Assembly (NCBI GenBank): GCA_022495995.1 | Contig: JAFEMH010001299.1 | Location: 320,001 to 384,000, forward strand | Source of the DNA: Adenophora triphylla var. japonica | Taxonomy: Eukaryota > Streptophyta > Magnoliopsida > Asterales > Campanulaceae | Reading direction: 5' to 3' | DNA length: 64,000 nucleotides | Shown: piece after piece, positions 1 through 10,149 of the stretch | Position numbering within the stretch: the stretch's first letter is position 1 | How the letters are laid out: every line of letters starts with the position of its first letter | Program-made: the position numbers and the translations under genes | The notes under the pieces: model-generated | What the model was told of the DNA's origin: nothing | The model's database searches: none | Seen by the model: the letters and a program-made list of their open reading frames with translations, nothing else

Positions 1-58
1 ATTATACTACTCGGCTCGCGGCGGGAGAAACGACCCTTGTGTCCTACTTTTATGACCG

Positions 59-1036
59 ATGAGGTGTTTGGTCAATTTTGCGAATATTGGGGGTCGCTGC
101 TTGGCGAAGGCTATATCCGAGCAGGCCAAGGCCAATAGAGCGAGCTCCTCGGGGTCGGCGGCGTTGCATACGGGGACGCTCACGGTCGCCAGAGCATCAC
201 GACCGCATGGTATGTATGTTAATTTAAATGTAGTAGTGTATGGATGCTTTTAAATAGGTTTATGTACGTATGTTAGGCGGGAGCCAATGTTGATGCTATG
301 AAATCCATAGTTTTAGTGTAAATGTAGTGTATGCATGCTTTTAAATCGGTTTAAATGTTGCATTTATATATACAATTTCAAAGTAATAATCTCGCTTATT
401 TTATTTATAGGAAAGGGAGTATGGTCCGAATATCGGTTTTGTGGATGTTTACGCTAGCACCCATATTCGGAATTCTACAGCGCCCGATCAACCTCCGCAA
501 TGGGTTGACGATCGATGCACTCTTGCCTTTGTAAGTAAACTACCATTAAATGACTTGATTTTGAATATGTAAATTTATTTATGTACCTTACATTGTGTAT
601 ATGATTATAATTGTTTGTTTTATTTTTGTTTGCATATCAAGCCGCCGTTGTTCCCGAAGGAACGCCTCCGCGAGCCCGTCCCCTTCGTGCACGATGTTTG
701 GCGGAGGTCACCTCTCGGGGACATCCAAGGAGAGGAGCCCGAGTGTTAGGGATGGGGGATTACGGGCGGCAATGCCTGTCGGCGTCGACCGGCCGTCGGC
801 GAAATGTAGCCCGGCCACGTTTCATGATCCGAGGGTCGACACTCTGGAGGCTGCGTTGGAGGAGGAGAAACGCGAGCGGGCAAAGCTTGCGGATGCTTTG
901 GCGGTTCGACGCGGATGCGGGAGGAGAACGATCGACGTCATGCGAGAGATTCGTAGACGGCATGCGAGACTCAAAGACAATTGGCGCTGTTGATGGCTCA
1001 TCTCGGCCAGGACTCCCAGGGTAATTTCCCGCCTCC
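59..1036 (+). pseudogene. CACTA-associated plant transposase, C-terminal remnant
   Basis: Three coding blocks can be followed. About 80-211 encodes a segment with AKANRASS and LHTGTLTVA, like the K..NR...HT.G block of Ptta/En/Spm transposases. About 411-531, bounded by an AG acceptor and a GTAAGT donor, encodes REYGPNIGFVDVYASTH followed by FVDDR-like residues. About 645-1,036 encodes an R/E-rich segment. The last block needs frame changes and crosses stops. The blocks are separated by AT-rich stretches with GT/AG borders, so they may be old exons. The protein would act in the nucleus on the CACTA ends. This copy is broken. Confidence 0.55.
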
Positions 1037-1145
1037 CCCAGGTTGATTGCGGACATTTTTAGACATTTTTGTATTAATTTATACTTGTTTGTAAACATTT
1101 GAGACATTTGGTACCGCGGGAGCCCCTCCCGCCTCTCCCCGCTCC

Positions 1146-1229
1146 GCTCCACCCCTCTCCCCCTCCCCCTCTCCCCCCTCCCCCCCTCCCCCCTTCTCCC
1201 CCTCCCCCCCTCTCCCCCTCCCCCTCCCG
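1146..1229 (+). repeat. C-rich polypyrimidine tract (CCCCTCC)n
   Basis: Some 80 bases consist almost only of C and T, with many runs of 4-7 C. The minus strand is a run of G tracts that could form a G-quadruplex, and the plus strand could form an i-motif. It lies inside the CACTA element just downstream of the transposase remnant. Confidence 0.8.
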
Positions 1230-1380
1230 AATTGGTACGGTGGTATTTAGTTTTTATTTGGTACGCTGATATTTGAATTTTAGTTTTTATAGTTTTAGTT
1301 TTATAAATTGAAATGTTATATCAGGTACAAAAAATTTTGGTTTATTGATATTTTAAATTATTTTTTTTAAATTTATTTCA

Positions 1381-1940
1381 ATCGGCGACGGAATTTTCCG
1401 TCATTTAGAAATTATCTTTGAAATAAAAATTAATTAAATAAATTAATTTCGGCGACGGAATTTCCGCCGCTATAATCATTTAATTTTTATTTAATTTTTA
1501 ATTTCGGCGGCGGAAATTTCCGTCGCGTAATAAAATTTAAATTAAAATTAAATAATTTCGAAGATGGTAATTTCCGCCGAAATAATTTAATTTTAATTTA
1601 AATTTTATTACAAATACGGAAATTTCCCGCCGAAATTAATTTAATTAAATTAATTTTTATTACAATGACGGAAATTTCCGCCGTGAAATGAAAATTTAAT
1701 TAAATTAAATTAATATAGCGGCGGAATTTTCCGTCATTGAAACCATTAATTCACCGGCGGAATTAATTTCCGTCGGTAAAAGAAAAAAATAGCGGCGGAA
1801 ATTGACCCGTCGAACCTTTGCGACGAGCTGGTAGCGGCGGACCACCGACGGAATTTTTCCGTCGGTGATTTATTTTAGCGACGGAAATATAATTTTAGCG
1901 GCGGAAATTTCCGTCGCTAAATGACCTTTTTCTGGTAGTG
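1381..1940 (+). repeat. CACTA subterminal repeat array and terminal repeat
   Basis: At least a dozen copies of a short, often palindromic motif of the form GGCGGAAATTTCCGTCGC occur, spaced by AT-rich DNA, some direct and some inverted. The final copy is followed by the 15-base CACTA-type terminus at 1,926-1,940. Arrays like this are where CACTA DNA-binding proteins (TNPA type) bind in characterised elements. That role is inferred here. Confidence 0.7.
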
Positions 1941-2564
1941 TAAACTGGATAAATTATTAACACTCTATGAATGAATTAGAGTGATTAAACAATACCAAAA
2001 CATAATGAATTCAACATAAAGTAAAGCAAAACATGCTATCATGAACTCAAATTTAATCATGAACATGAGTAGGCTCTGATACCAATTGTTGGAACATTTC
2101 TATTCCGATATACGTAAGTCGTACTCAGGTCTTGAATAAGAATGAGAAAAGAAAAAGAGGCGGAAGCATTATACCTGATGAATCCATTTATGCCTTGATG
2201 TTGAAGACAAGAAGAAGAAGAATTAAGGAGGGAGAGTAGTTCTTCTAAATGATAATGCCTTCACACTTTGTCTCAGATTATGGAGAGAGAGTATATCAAT
2301 ATTGTGTGTATCCCTAGGCTGATGGAAAGCATATATATATAGGAAACCAAGGGACATTTCATTTAGGGATCACACCCTTTCATTATTAAGCAGTAAAAGC
2401 TTACCTTTTGTCCAACATAAATAAGTAATCTTTGCTTCGGGAATTCTACACATTGATTAATATTCTATACTTTATACAACATTATATTTATGATTTAAGC
2501 ATATACGTCTACACGTTTACGTATTTTTATTAAGTATACACATTTTGCAATCCATGTTCTAACA
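1941..2564 (-). mobile_element. Copia LTR (2087-2564) with primer-binding site, 5'-truncated fragment
   Basis: Read on the minus strand, a 478-base LTR starts TGTTAGAACATGG at 2,564 and ends ATGTTCCAACA at 2,087. It is followed by ATTGGTATCAGAGCC (2,072-2,086), the primer-binding site complementary to initiator tRNA-Met. The leader then runs to 1,941, where the CACTA element cuts it off. No coding region remains. The LTR begins 9 bases after the stop codon of peptide gene 1, in the same orientation. Confidence 0.8.
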
Positions 2565-2573
2565 AACACGAGC

Positions 2574-2873
2574 CTAATTGCCAACTCCGGGGCTGGGTGC
2601 AGAAGACTGCAAAAGGCGGTCAAGTTTGGCAAGGTGGATAGTGAATAGGCTTTCGGTGAGGACTATTGTATGACCTTTACTACCACTTGAGGTTGAGGAA
2701 GAATGTTGAGCGGTGGTGCTAGTGCCCTTGGCAATGGAAGTTAGGACCGAGTTATTATCAAGACCAGATTCTATCTTCTTCTTCGTGCTCAGGAGCTTCC
2801 GTGCTTCTAAATATGGTGTCAAACAGATTAAGGTAAGAATGAAGAAAAGAGAGAGAGTGCTTACACGAGCCAT
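2574..2873 (-). CDS. Secreted PIP/PIPL-like peptide precursor, array gene 1
   Basis: Single exon of 99 residues. Residues 1-24 form a signal peptide (hydrophobic core LSLFFILTLICL, likely cleavage after YLEA, before RKLL). A variable S/T/K-rich middle follows, then a conserved block SLFTIHLAKLDRLLQ at about 75-89 and the end SAPSPGVGN (91-99). PIP/PIPL ligands end in a pattern close to SGPSxGxGH. This copy has A for G in the core and N instead of the final H (CAT to AAT, one base). The start is the ATG aligned in all five paralogues, 117 bases from a TATA box. An in-frame extension reaches further upstream but begins right beside that TATA box. Mature ligand and receptor are unknown. Closest paralogue is gene 3. 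A CEP-like peptide is the main alternative. Confidence 0.7.
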   Translation of the reverse strand: MARVSTLSLFFILTLICLTPYLEARKLLSTKKKIESGLDNNSVLTSIAKGTSTTAQHSSSTSSGSKGHTIVLTESLFTIHLAKLDRLLQSSAPSPGVGN

Positions 2874-2989
2874 GTTAAAGAGTGTACTAGGTAAAAACAG
2901 AATTTGAGATGCTTGATAGATGGACTCGACTATAGAGCAGAAGCAGAAAACAAATTTGGCTTGGCTGAAATGGTTAGATGGCATGCATG

Positions 2990-3045
2990 TATATATATAG
3001 GTATACATAATACATGTGTGTATAATTGTTTTTTTTTTGTGTGTA

Positions 3046-3086
<41 letters not shown>
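2990..3086 (-). promoter_or_regulatory. Promoter of peptide gene 1: TATA box and CT/GA microsatellite
   Basis: On the minus strand a TATA box (CTATATATATA, 2,990-3,000) lies 117 bases from the ATG, the same spacing as in genes 2, 3 and 5. A (GA)n tract at about 3,055-3,085, next to a (GT)n tract, sits some 60 bases further upstream. Gene 3 keeps a shorter version of the same tract. Confidence 0.6.
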
Positions 3087-3087
<1 letters not shown>

Positions 3088-3290
3088 GAGGTCAAGCTGC
3101 TTTGGCCAAGTCAAGAAGGAATGTTGTATAGGTGAGTTCCCAAAGGACTCCTGGAAGTTGGGTAGGTCCAATATGAAGTAAGCCGCCGGCCCTCTGTTGC
3201 AAGTAGCAACTTGGTATAATTTGACAGCGACTGACCTCAATTCCTAATGTTCCAAGGTTGAACTGTACATAAGTTGAAATTCCGACCATC

Positions 3291-3390
3291 AGATCAATTT
3301 ATTAAGGGTAGAATTGTCTTTTGACCTCACTCCCACCAAGTTAGATCAATTTATTAAGGGTAGAATTGTCTTTTGACCTCACTCCCACCA
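3291..3390. repeat. Two-copy tandem repeat, period 52
   Basis: A 48-base sequence starting AGATCAATTTATTAAGGG is present at 3,291-3,338 and again at 3,343-3,390, with no difference seen. The paralogous region upstream of gene 3 has no sign of this duplication, so it is recent. Confidence 0.9.
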
Positions 3391-3482
3391 ACAGGGATCA
3401 CCCAATCGTGAAAGATGTGATATGTACTATTGAGCAATTCGACTCCTATTAAGTCGGACTGCATAGGCATAGGCCCAATTCC

Positions 3483-3522
3483 GGGGTGAGGTGGGGTGGG
3501 GTCGGGTGGGGTCGGGTGGGGT
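3483..3522 (+). repeat. G-rich minisatellite, G-quadruplex candidate
   Basis: Tandem GGGGTCGGGT/GGGGT units give at least six runs of three or more G within 40 bases on the plus strand. Confidence 0.75.
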
Positions 3523-4307
3523 GTTATGTTAGTGGGTTAGCTGAACTTGGATCGCTATGGTTAAGAAGGGTTTGCGTACCCTAAGGAAAGAAGCAGACAT
3601 CAAATCAAGGACTTCAGGTATGTTTTCGTGAAAAAATTACCTTTGATTTTTCTAGCACTAAATGAGGACGAGAATTGGAGTTTAAAGTGACACCAATAAT
3701 ACTACTACAATACAGAAAGAAAAAACTGACAAAAGGTTATGAAAGTAACAGGCAAATAAACTCAAGTTGGTGATGCACCTAATTTTTTTGTTACAAGGCA
3801 GCAACAACAAATGAAACGGACAAAAGTTGGCAAGGATAAGTCAAACATTATAAAATGAGTTAACAATGCTTTAGTCGCCCTTAATACAATCGGACTATTC
3901 GGCGGAGCTGGGGGGGGGGGGGCGCGGGAATGCCTACTAGGGGCTCATGTAGCCCATGCTGGTTTGGGGGATCACCCGTGCTGAGCTTTGTCATGGAAAC
4001 AGTTCTTTGATTGTGATTTTACGATTCTTGAACATCATCTGTAGGGACTAGGGAATAATTACGTGTTGAACTTCTTAAACTATATCAACAAAGACAAAGC
4101 AAAGAAACCATATGAGCTAAGAGCATAATATCTGTAAGTCAGACCACTTATAGTACTATTAACTAAATAATTACTATAATTAAGATTAGTTGTAGGGGTA
4201 AACGGAGTATTTAATAAGGACGGCAGAACTGAGATTTATTCCTACAAAAAAGTACGGCAACAACAACGATTGACTTGATATGTTTAATCAAAAGTAGCAG
4301 CATCTTT

Positions 4308-4746
4308 TGTAGGAATTATGGCTCGACTCACTGAGGCGGGCGCCTCACCTAGGCCGAGGCGGGCGACTGGAAGGCAGAGCCTGGGGCGTGGGTTGAGGCT
4401 GTTGAGGTGGCCGCATGGGAGAGGCCGAGGCGAGCGCCTCAAAGGCAGTAGCTATGGGCGTGGCTTGTCAAAGGCCAGGTGGGCGCCTGGGATATAGCGA
4501 GGCGGGTGCCTCTCGGCGACAGGGTGTTTTGGACTGACGGGCTTCTGTTTATTTAGTCTTCTAGTTGGGCTAGGGTTTGTGTCTAATATAAATAGATTGT
4601 AACCCTATGTAACTGAAAGAGATTATTGCACATAATAATACAGAGGCGGTAGTTCATAACCCCAAAAACAATTCCATCTCTTTCGATTTCTCAATTGCTT
4701 TTGTGTTCTTGGTTCTTGTCAATTGCTTCCGCTGCGTTGCACAACA
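4308..4746. mobile_element. Solo LTR, 439 bp, TSD TCTTT
   Basis: The insert starts TGTAGGAATTATGG and ends GTTGCACAACA, flanked by TCTTT at 4,303-4,307 and 4,747-4,751. Segment B3 at about 11,450 shows the uninterrupted site. The left half has unusual GC-rich GAGGCGGGCGCCTC repeats. The right half has a TATAAATAG-like box, as in Copia LTRs. No internal region is present, which implies LTR-LTR recombination. Confidence 0.7.
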
Positions 4747-4751
4747 TCTTT

Positions 4752-5184
4752 TGTTTCAATGTAATAACAAACTTGACCAATATAAGACGGTTAACTTTCA
4801 AAATGATTATATGAATGCAAAAGTAGGTACAAAGTAGAAAATAGATTTGCACCTGGAGTTTAACGAGTTTGCAGCAGGCCTGCAATGCTACCGTCTAAGT
4901 TCCCAATCTTTTCAGATCTTTTGGCTCAACCATATAACGTTAGAGTAGTCATAAGCTCAAGCAGATAATGGTGAAGAGTCGTCAATACATGTTTTGTCCA
5001 GCTACAACACACACATACACAATAACAACAAACAGCAATGCCAAAAACCAACAGCCACAATCCAGATGATGCCATAAAGGACAGCGTAATGTGGATAGCT
5101 ATGTAAGGGAACTTAATAGTACTACTCTTAAAATGCATCCAGATGATGCCAAGCTTCTTTTCATATGTTGCTCTTTGATGTGAT
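4752..5184 (-). repeat. Array segment B1
   Basis: First of five copies of a conserved roughly 400-base segment lying between the peptide genes. On the minus strand it can be read as a hydrophobic stretch followed by CCSWTKHVLTTLHHYLLEL. Further on it ends near a potential splice donor in other copies (ACCAG/GTACA). It is interrupted at 5,185 by a solo LTR, and B-related sequence resumes after 5,798. It is closest to B3. Function unknown: promoter-distal DNA, a non-coding transcript or a small ORF are all possible. Confidence 0.6.
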
Positions 5185-5797
5185 TGTAAAAAAGAGATTT
5201 GGGCCCAAACAGAATATGAGGCCCAATATGACATGCCTGGGCTAAAGGATATGATACATCGCCCAAGATGGGCCCAAGGCGACTTGGCGATTTCTTTGAA
5301 TGTGATAGCGAGAACCAAGCCTGGCGGGAAGTCCACTCCAGCACACCGATAAATGAAAATGATATAACCACAAGTTGGGAATCTATCTGTTTGATACTCA
5401 TATTGGCGACAACCGAAGGTTGCCTCCTTATCGTGGTTGTCGCCCACAGGCGACAAGAGCAGTAACAGAGTTATTCAGAGGATACCTAGACTGTCACATC
5501 TGGGCCCACCATATCTGTTAAAATGATGAAGAATCTGTCAGACCAAGAAGTAGGCGTCTCCACTTGCTTATTGGGTGGCCGTGACCCCTAATGGATGATT
5601 GACACGTGTCTGAAAGCATGTGACTTGCACATGATGTGTGGGAGTATATAAGCAACCTAAAAATGGCATTTGGTAAGCTCTCTAGTACACATTTTTTGCA
5701 TATTTCATCTAGTTTTCCATTGATATTTCTTGTGATCTAGAACCTATTTCTTACTCTCACGCCGGAGGGATAACGGGTAGCATCACTCTTCCCTTAC
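5185..5797. mobile_element. Probable solo LTR inserted in B1
   Basis: The insert is absent from the other B copies. It begins TGTAAAAAAG and ends CCCTTAC, between GTGAT (5,180-5,184) and GTGAG (5,798-5,802), a one-mismatch target duplication. Inside are GTATATAAGC, a TATA-like box at about 5,644, and a downstream CTCTCACGCCGGAGGG segment as in Gypsy LTRs. An inverted repeat GGCGACAACC/GGTTGTCGCC sits near 5,405-5,443. Boundaries are uncertain by a few bases. Confidence 0.5.
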
Positions 5798-5899
5798 GTG
5801 AGTTTAACAAAAAATTACAAGATGTAAGATGATTCACATGGACGAATTACTCACTCTTGAAAATTTATGAGGGTTTCATAAAGGGGTGTAGCTGAGAAG

Positions 5900-6652
5900 A
5901 ACAGTGTCACAAAAAAAAAATCAACAAAGGTTGAACAGTAACATCTCTAGAGCTATATTAACATCCAACAATCATATTTAATAAGAATGTAGCTTTAAGT
6001 GTTTGTACCTTCTTGAAATTGGCTTAAAATAATTACTATATATAGAAACGGGTCTAACTTTTTGGGTCAACCAATAAGGAAAGTGAGACTTTCATTTCTT
6101 TCCTTTATTTTCTGGGGGAGGGAGGAGAATGGGGGACGAAGGGAGTACATCTTACTAATATCATGGGCTCACTAGCTTAGCAACTAAAACGTCAATAGAT
6201 AAATGAAGGGACTCTATATTTCTCTTTGCCATGTTTCTCAGAGTTTGTTTTATCGTTCTTTTTAGCCCATATTTACTCAGATTTGCTAGAGCCAGAACAA
6301 GCCTCAAGTAGCTAGACTAATTACACCTTTGGAATAGATAGGAGCAGCAAATGCAAACAATAACCTTTTTCACCAAGCTAACTCATAGCTCATATGCACA
6401 CTCTCACACATGTAATCGCATATTAACTAATGATTTCAAGAATGTTTTAATTCAGAAATAGTTACAAAAGTATAAATTTCGTATAAAGTATACAATGGTT
6501 ACATCTATGTTGATAGGCGTAACAAAAAGAACTAATCTCAATCAGCAAAAAATAAACGCCTAAACTGTGCAAAGCTATTTAGTCTATTGTATATCAAAAA
6601 ATGTAGATTTTCCCAGGAAAGTGACATGGGGGAGAAATGCAAGAACAAGAGA
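5900..6652. other. Intergenic DNA 3' of peptide gene 2
   Basis: No gene is seen. From about 6,110 to 6,650 it is similar in order to 11,890-12,540 next to gene 4, which again supports block duplication. The gene 4 side carries an extra Stowaway MITE (from 12,201) that is missing here. Confidence 0.6.
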
Positions 6653-6925
6653 CTAATGACCAGCTCCGGGACTGGGGACGGCCTGCAAAATACGGTCGAG
6701 TCTCGCGAGATGAATAGTGAAGAGCCTTTCAGTAAGGACAATTACATGATCTTTATCACTTGGGGATGGGCTGGTGGTGCCTATGGGAAGGGAACTTAGG
6801 ACCAAACTCTCCTCCAGAGGAGATTCTATCTTCTTCTCTATGGTCAAGAGCCTCCGTGCTTTTAAAGATGGAGTAGAACAGATTAACGTAAGAACTAGAA
6901 GGGAAAGAATGCTTAAACGAGCCAT
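6653..6925 (-). CDS. Secreted PIP/PIPL-like peptide precursor, array gene 2
   Basis: Single exon, 90 residues, the shortest of the five. Signal peptide at residues 1-23 (LSILSLLVLTLIC core, predicted cleavage after LKA before RRLL). The middle is short and S/P/D-rich. A conserved LFTIHLARLDRIL block precedes the C-terminus QAVPSPGAGH. The final nine residues fit the PIP/PIPL pattern S/A-V-P-S-P-G-A-G-H, with V at the core glycine. The start is the ATG common to all paralogues. Closest to gene 4: both have PSDKDH before the conserved block. It should enter the secretory pathway and be processed to a short C-terminal ligand, which is inferred from the family. Confidence 0.72.
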   Translation of the reverse strand: MARLSILSLLVLTLICSTPSLKARRLLTIEKKIESPLEESLVLSSLPIGTTSPSPSDKDHVIVLTERLFTIHLARLDRILQAVPSPGAGH

Positions 6926-7038
6926 GTAGGACAGTGTACAAGGTAAAAATTTATATTGAGAGGCTTGAGAGATGAAATTTTCTACAGAGCAGAAGCAGAA
7001 TAAAACTTTGGCTTGGCTAAAATGGTTAGATGGCACGC

Positions 7039-7048
7039 ATATATATAG
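7039..7048 (-). promoter_or_regulatory. TATA box of peptide gene 2
   Basis: CTATATATAT on the minus strand lies 114 bases from the ATG, at the position conserved with genes 1, 3 and 5. Conserved flanking DNA (about 6,990-7,035) continues into the 5' UTR. Confidence 0.55.
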
Positions 7049-7139
7049 TTATACACAGTGTGATGAGAAAGGGAGAGGGTATTAGGTGTAAGGTTTAAGC
7101 TACTTTGGCCAAGTCAAGAAGTAATATATTACTATTGTG

Positions 7140-8488
7140 TAGTATATGAAGGACTGGAAGAAGTAGGGTAAGGCCATATGAACTAAGCCATCGGCCGGTG
7201 TTGCAACAAGGTACTTTTTGACAGTGACAGACCCTCAATTCTTTCAGTTTCAAATCCCTTGGGTATGTTTCCGTGGAAAAAAAAATTACCTTCTGTTTTA
7301 TTAGCTCTGAATAAGGTGAGATTTGAAGTTTTAAATAACATCAATAACACTATAATACAAAAAGAAAAAAACTAAAAAGAGGTTGTCATAGTGTTGGCAA
7401 TTTTAAAACTTGAGTGGGTGACGCACCAATCTTTTTTAACATGAATAGCAAAAATAAAATAAAAAACACTTTTTGCTCAAGATTTTTCTTTATAAATTAA
7501 ATAATCAACTCCTATTGCAAGGGTAAAGGAGAAGATCCTCCATCTACTAAAGTCCAAAAACTGGAGTTTGAAAGAAAAGAAAAGTTGTTTGCAAGTATGC
7601 AAGCAGGCAGAACGCAAACAAATGAAGCAGAAATGAATATGCAGGGACAAGTCAAACAATATAAAAAGAGTTAATGATTTGTTAGCTTGCCTTTAACATA
7701 ATAATGGAAAGAAACGTATACTCGTATATAACATCAAATTGACACATTTAGTTGTATAATATCAAATCTAGCAAGGAATATAGTACACGGGTGCCTGTGG
7801 ATCCCCGTGTCGAGCTTAATCATGGAAACAGTTCTTTGATAATGACATGGATTATTGGACACCGTCTGTAAGGAATAATAGTGTGCTAACTGCTTAAACT
7901 TTATCAATGAAGACAAAGGAGACAAACTGTTGTCGCTGCAAACACAAAGAAGTAAGGAAAAAACCTAAATGTCCTAACAGCTCTGAGCCTAAGGAGTTTC
8001 AAATTCAATCAATATATGCATATGCCCGGAAGCCTTCCCGAAGAATGGATTAGATGGATCTAAGCCCACTCTAGGACAAAGTACCTGAAAGCTTTCTACT
8101 CTTTGTTGTCCAGTCCCGATAGGGAAAGAAAGATGGCCCAATTTGAGAGCCGAGAATCCAGCGGCCGAGACTTCACTCTGAAAAGACAGATTGCCTATTT
8201 TTTCTTTCATCTCAGGAGAAATACGATTGGGAGGCGAGTCAGCAATAGCAGAGGTAAAGATGCCAAAAAGATGGGAAGACTCAAAGAGTGCCTGAGCCTT
8301 TAACACGCGGCCATATTTACCGATCATTATAAGTTAAAAACACAATCCAAATCCTGGCAACTCTATGACAGCATAGTATTAACTTTGTACTGGAAGTAAT
8401 ATTCTTAGAAAAGATGGAGTATTTAGTAAGGACTGCAGAACTGAGTTTTTTTCCAAAAAAAAATACAGCAACAAAGAAACTTTATATA
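7140..8488. other. Intergenic DNA upstream of peptide gene 2
   Basis: No firm gene is seen. The stretch 7,260-7,760 matches 13,100-13,640 upstream of gene 4. The part at 7,950-8,340 has no counterpart there and holds an isolated minus-strand ORF, listed separately. Confidence 0.6.
7989..8327 (-). pseudogene. Isolated ORF, possible coding fragment, unrecognised
   Basis: An uninterrupted 112-codon frame on the minus strand with protein-like composition (LFGIFTSAIADSPPNRIS, ending HMHILIEFETP). I recognise no family. It occurs only here and not in the paralogous interval near gene 4, so it looks like an inserted gene or transposon fragment. No TATA box or intron signals could be assigned. Confidence 0.2.
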
Positions 8489-8642
8489 TTCCCTCTGTCA
8501 TAAAATAAACGTCGTTTGACTTGTCAAATATTTTAAGAATGCTGCTTTGCCTTTACTTATTTGTACCTTGTTTATACCATTGTAGAATTGCACTAAAACT
8601 ATTTTTTTTAGAAACCTGACATTTATTTTGAGAATGAGGAAG
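8489..8642. mobile_element. Stowaway-like MITE
   Basis: A 154-base element with degenerate inverted ends TTCCCTCTGTCATAAAATAA and TTATTTTGAGAATGAGGAAG, flanked by TA. Same family as the copies at 13,749 and 52,464. The paralogous site 13,749-13,887 carries it too, so insertion preceded the block duplication. Confidence 0.65.
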
Positions 8643-8669
8643 TATTTCATCAAAGTAGCAGCGTCTTTT

Positions 8670-9120
8670 TTTATGTAATAACATATTTGACCAATATATG
8701 ATGGTTAATTTTCAATGTGAATGCAAAAGTTGGTACTATATGTAGGAATTTGATATGCTCATTGAACAAGTAGAAGATACAGTTGTACCTGGTATTTAAC
8801 AAGCTTTTAGCGGGTCTGCAATGGTGCCGTCTAAGTTCCCAAACTTAGATCTGCTCCAACCTTTTCATGCGCTGGCTCAACCATATAATGCAAGAGAGTA
8901 GGCAAAACTTGCTGCATAGGCTCAACAGGATAAATCAAAAGAGTAGTCAATACATGTTTTGTCCAGCTACAACACACGCATGTATACACAAAAACAACAA
9001 ACAGCAATGACAAAAAATAAACATTCAAAATCCAGATAGCATGATGGTTCAAGGCTAGAGACAAACTGTAATAAATGACAAAGTAGCGTGGATAGCTATG
9101 TAAGGAAACTTAATATTATT
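8670..9120 (-). repeat. Array segment B2
   Basis: Second copy of the B segment. Its minus strand can be read as a 77-codon frame (8,831-9,064) with a hydrophobic start and CCSWTKHVLTTLL. B4 has a frame of the same length and similar sequence. Closest to B4. A potential donor (ACCAG/GTACA) lies at its downstream end. Confidence 0.6.
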
Positions 9121-9744
9121 AATCAACATTCCATATTGATTTTAGAAAATAAAGAAGTTCAACTATAAAATACCCTTTTTCTATTTAGATAGCAGATTAT
9201 GATATCAAGACCAATAACAGGTTCAACTATAAAATCATGGACTTGAAATGATTCTATTGCATATTGACTTTAGCAAATAAACTTTAAGTTTACAATGAAG
9301 GGACTTTTCAATAATTGTGAAAACATAATATACTTCCATGATTTATGAATTAATCTTATAGATTCCTGGCATGATTTACTTTTTCAACTGATAGGTAAAT
9401 TATGACAAGTTACCAACTCATCTTAAAGCTTAAGTTGTTAGAAATGGCTTCAACTATGGACATCATGCTTCAATATTAACAAATTACTTGCTCAGTTGAT
9501 TCAAATAATTCTTAGCTTTCCTTCAAGAATAGTCGAAAAGGTAACAAATCATTAAATAATGTATACATTTCTTACATAATGATGCTGGTTTGCATTACAA
9601 ATTTAACTAATCTCAAAATGTGCCTAGTCTCACCATAGAAGGTATTTTATTGTGTATATCCTAGTATTAACATTAAGTTTTCCGACGAAAGCGATAAAGG
9701 GGAAGAAAACGAGAAGAACGGGATGATCCATGATCGACATGAGC
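9121..9744. other. Intergenic DNA downstream of peptide gene 3
   Basis: AT-rich with no gene, RNA or repeat that I recognise. Only the last 70 bases are 3' UTR-like sequence shared with gene 1. Confidence 0.6.
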
Positions 9745-10035
9745 CTAATGGCCAGCTCCGGGGCTGGGGACAGACTGCAAAAGGCGGTCAAGTTTGGCAA
9801 GGTGGATAGTGAAAAGACTTTCAGTGAAGACCATTTGATGTCCTTTACCCATTGAGGTTGAGGAAGAGGGTTGAGCGATGGTAATCCCCTTTGCAATGGC
9901 AGTTGGGACTGAAATTTTCTCATGACCAGATTCCATCTTCTTCTTTGTGCTCAAGAGCTTCCGTGCTTCTAAAGATGGTGTATAACAGATTAAGGTAAGA
10001 ATGAAGAGAAGTGAAAGAATGCTTAAACGAGCCAT
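9745..10035 (-). CDS. Secreted PIP/PIPL-like peptide precursor, array gene 3
   Basis: Single exon, 96 residues. Signal peptide at residues 1-24 (LSILSLLFILTLICY core, cleavage after SLEA before RKLL). The K/S/T-rich middle has SMGKGHQMV, then SLFTIHLAKLDRLLQ and the C-terminus SVPSPGAGH. That end is the array consensus: P-S-P-G-A-G-H intact, with V where PIP/PIPL peptides have the core G. Nearest relative is gene 1, which shares KKK(I/M)ESG and AKG. Its 3' flank is uninterrupted, so it shows what gene 1 looked like before the LTR inserted. Confidence 0.73.
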   Translation of the reverse strand: MARLSILSLLFILTLICYTPSLEARKLLSTKKKMESGHEKISVPTAIAKGITIAQPSSSTSMGKGHQMVFTESLFTIHLAKLDRLLQSVPSPGAGH

Positions 10036-10149
10036 GTAGAAGAGTGTATGATGTAAAAAGGTATGTTGAGAGACTTGATAGATGGACTCAACTACAGAGC
10101 AGAAGCAGAAAACAACTTTGGCTTGGCTGAAATGTTTAGATATCATGCA

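Larger units (their letters stand above)
1..1940 (+). mobile_element. CACTA (En/Spm) transposon, 3' part
   Basis: The right end reads ...TTTTTCTGGTAGTG, which on the other strand is CACTACCAGAAAAAGG, a typical CACTA terminus. Inside it are palindromic subterminal repeats (1,381-1,925), and further left the decayed end of a plant En/Spm-type transposase gene. The left terminus lies outside the window. The element abuts a Copia leader at 1,941, so it probably inserted into that retroelement. No intact transposase is visible here, so this copy looks non-autonomous unless an upstream ORF is intact. Confidence 0.8.
3100..4307. other. Intergenic DNA between array gene 1 and B1
   Basis: No gene is visible. 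Stretches here (about 3,200-3,290 and 3,590-3,790) are closely similar to DNA upstream of gene 3 (about 10,230-10,640), as expected of a duplicated block. It also contains a 52-base tandem repeat, a G-rich minisatellite and a G12 run near 3,911. Confidence 0.7.

Noticed and set aside
2574..3095. A longer start for peptide genes 1, 2, 3 and 5 giving about 39 more residues (for example MPSNHFSQAK)
   Set aside because: The extension is open in frame in four copies, but its ATG lies within a few bases of the TATA box, so it would precede the transcript start. The shorter start gives a textbook signal peptide, and gene 4 has lost part of the extension.
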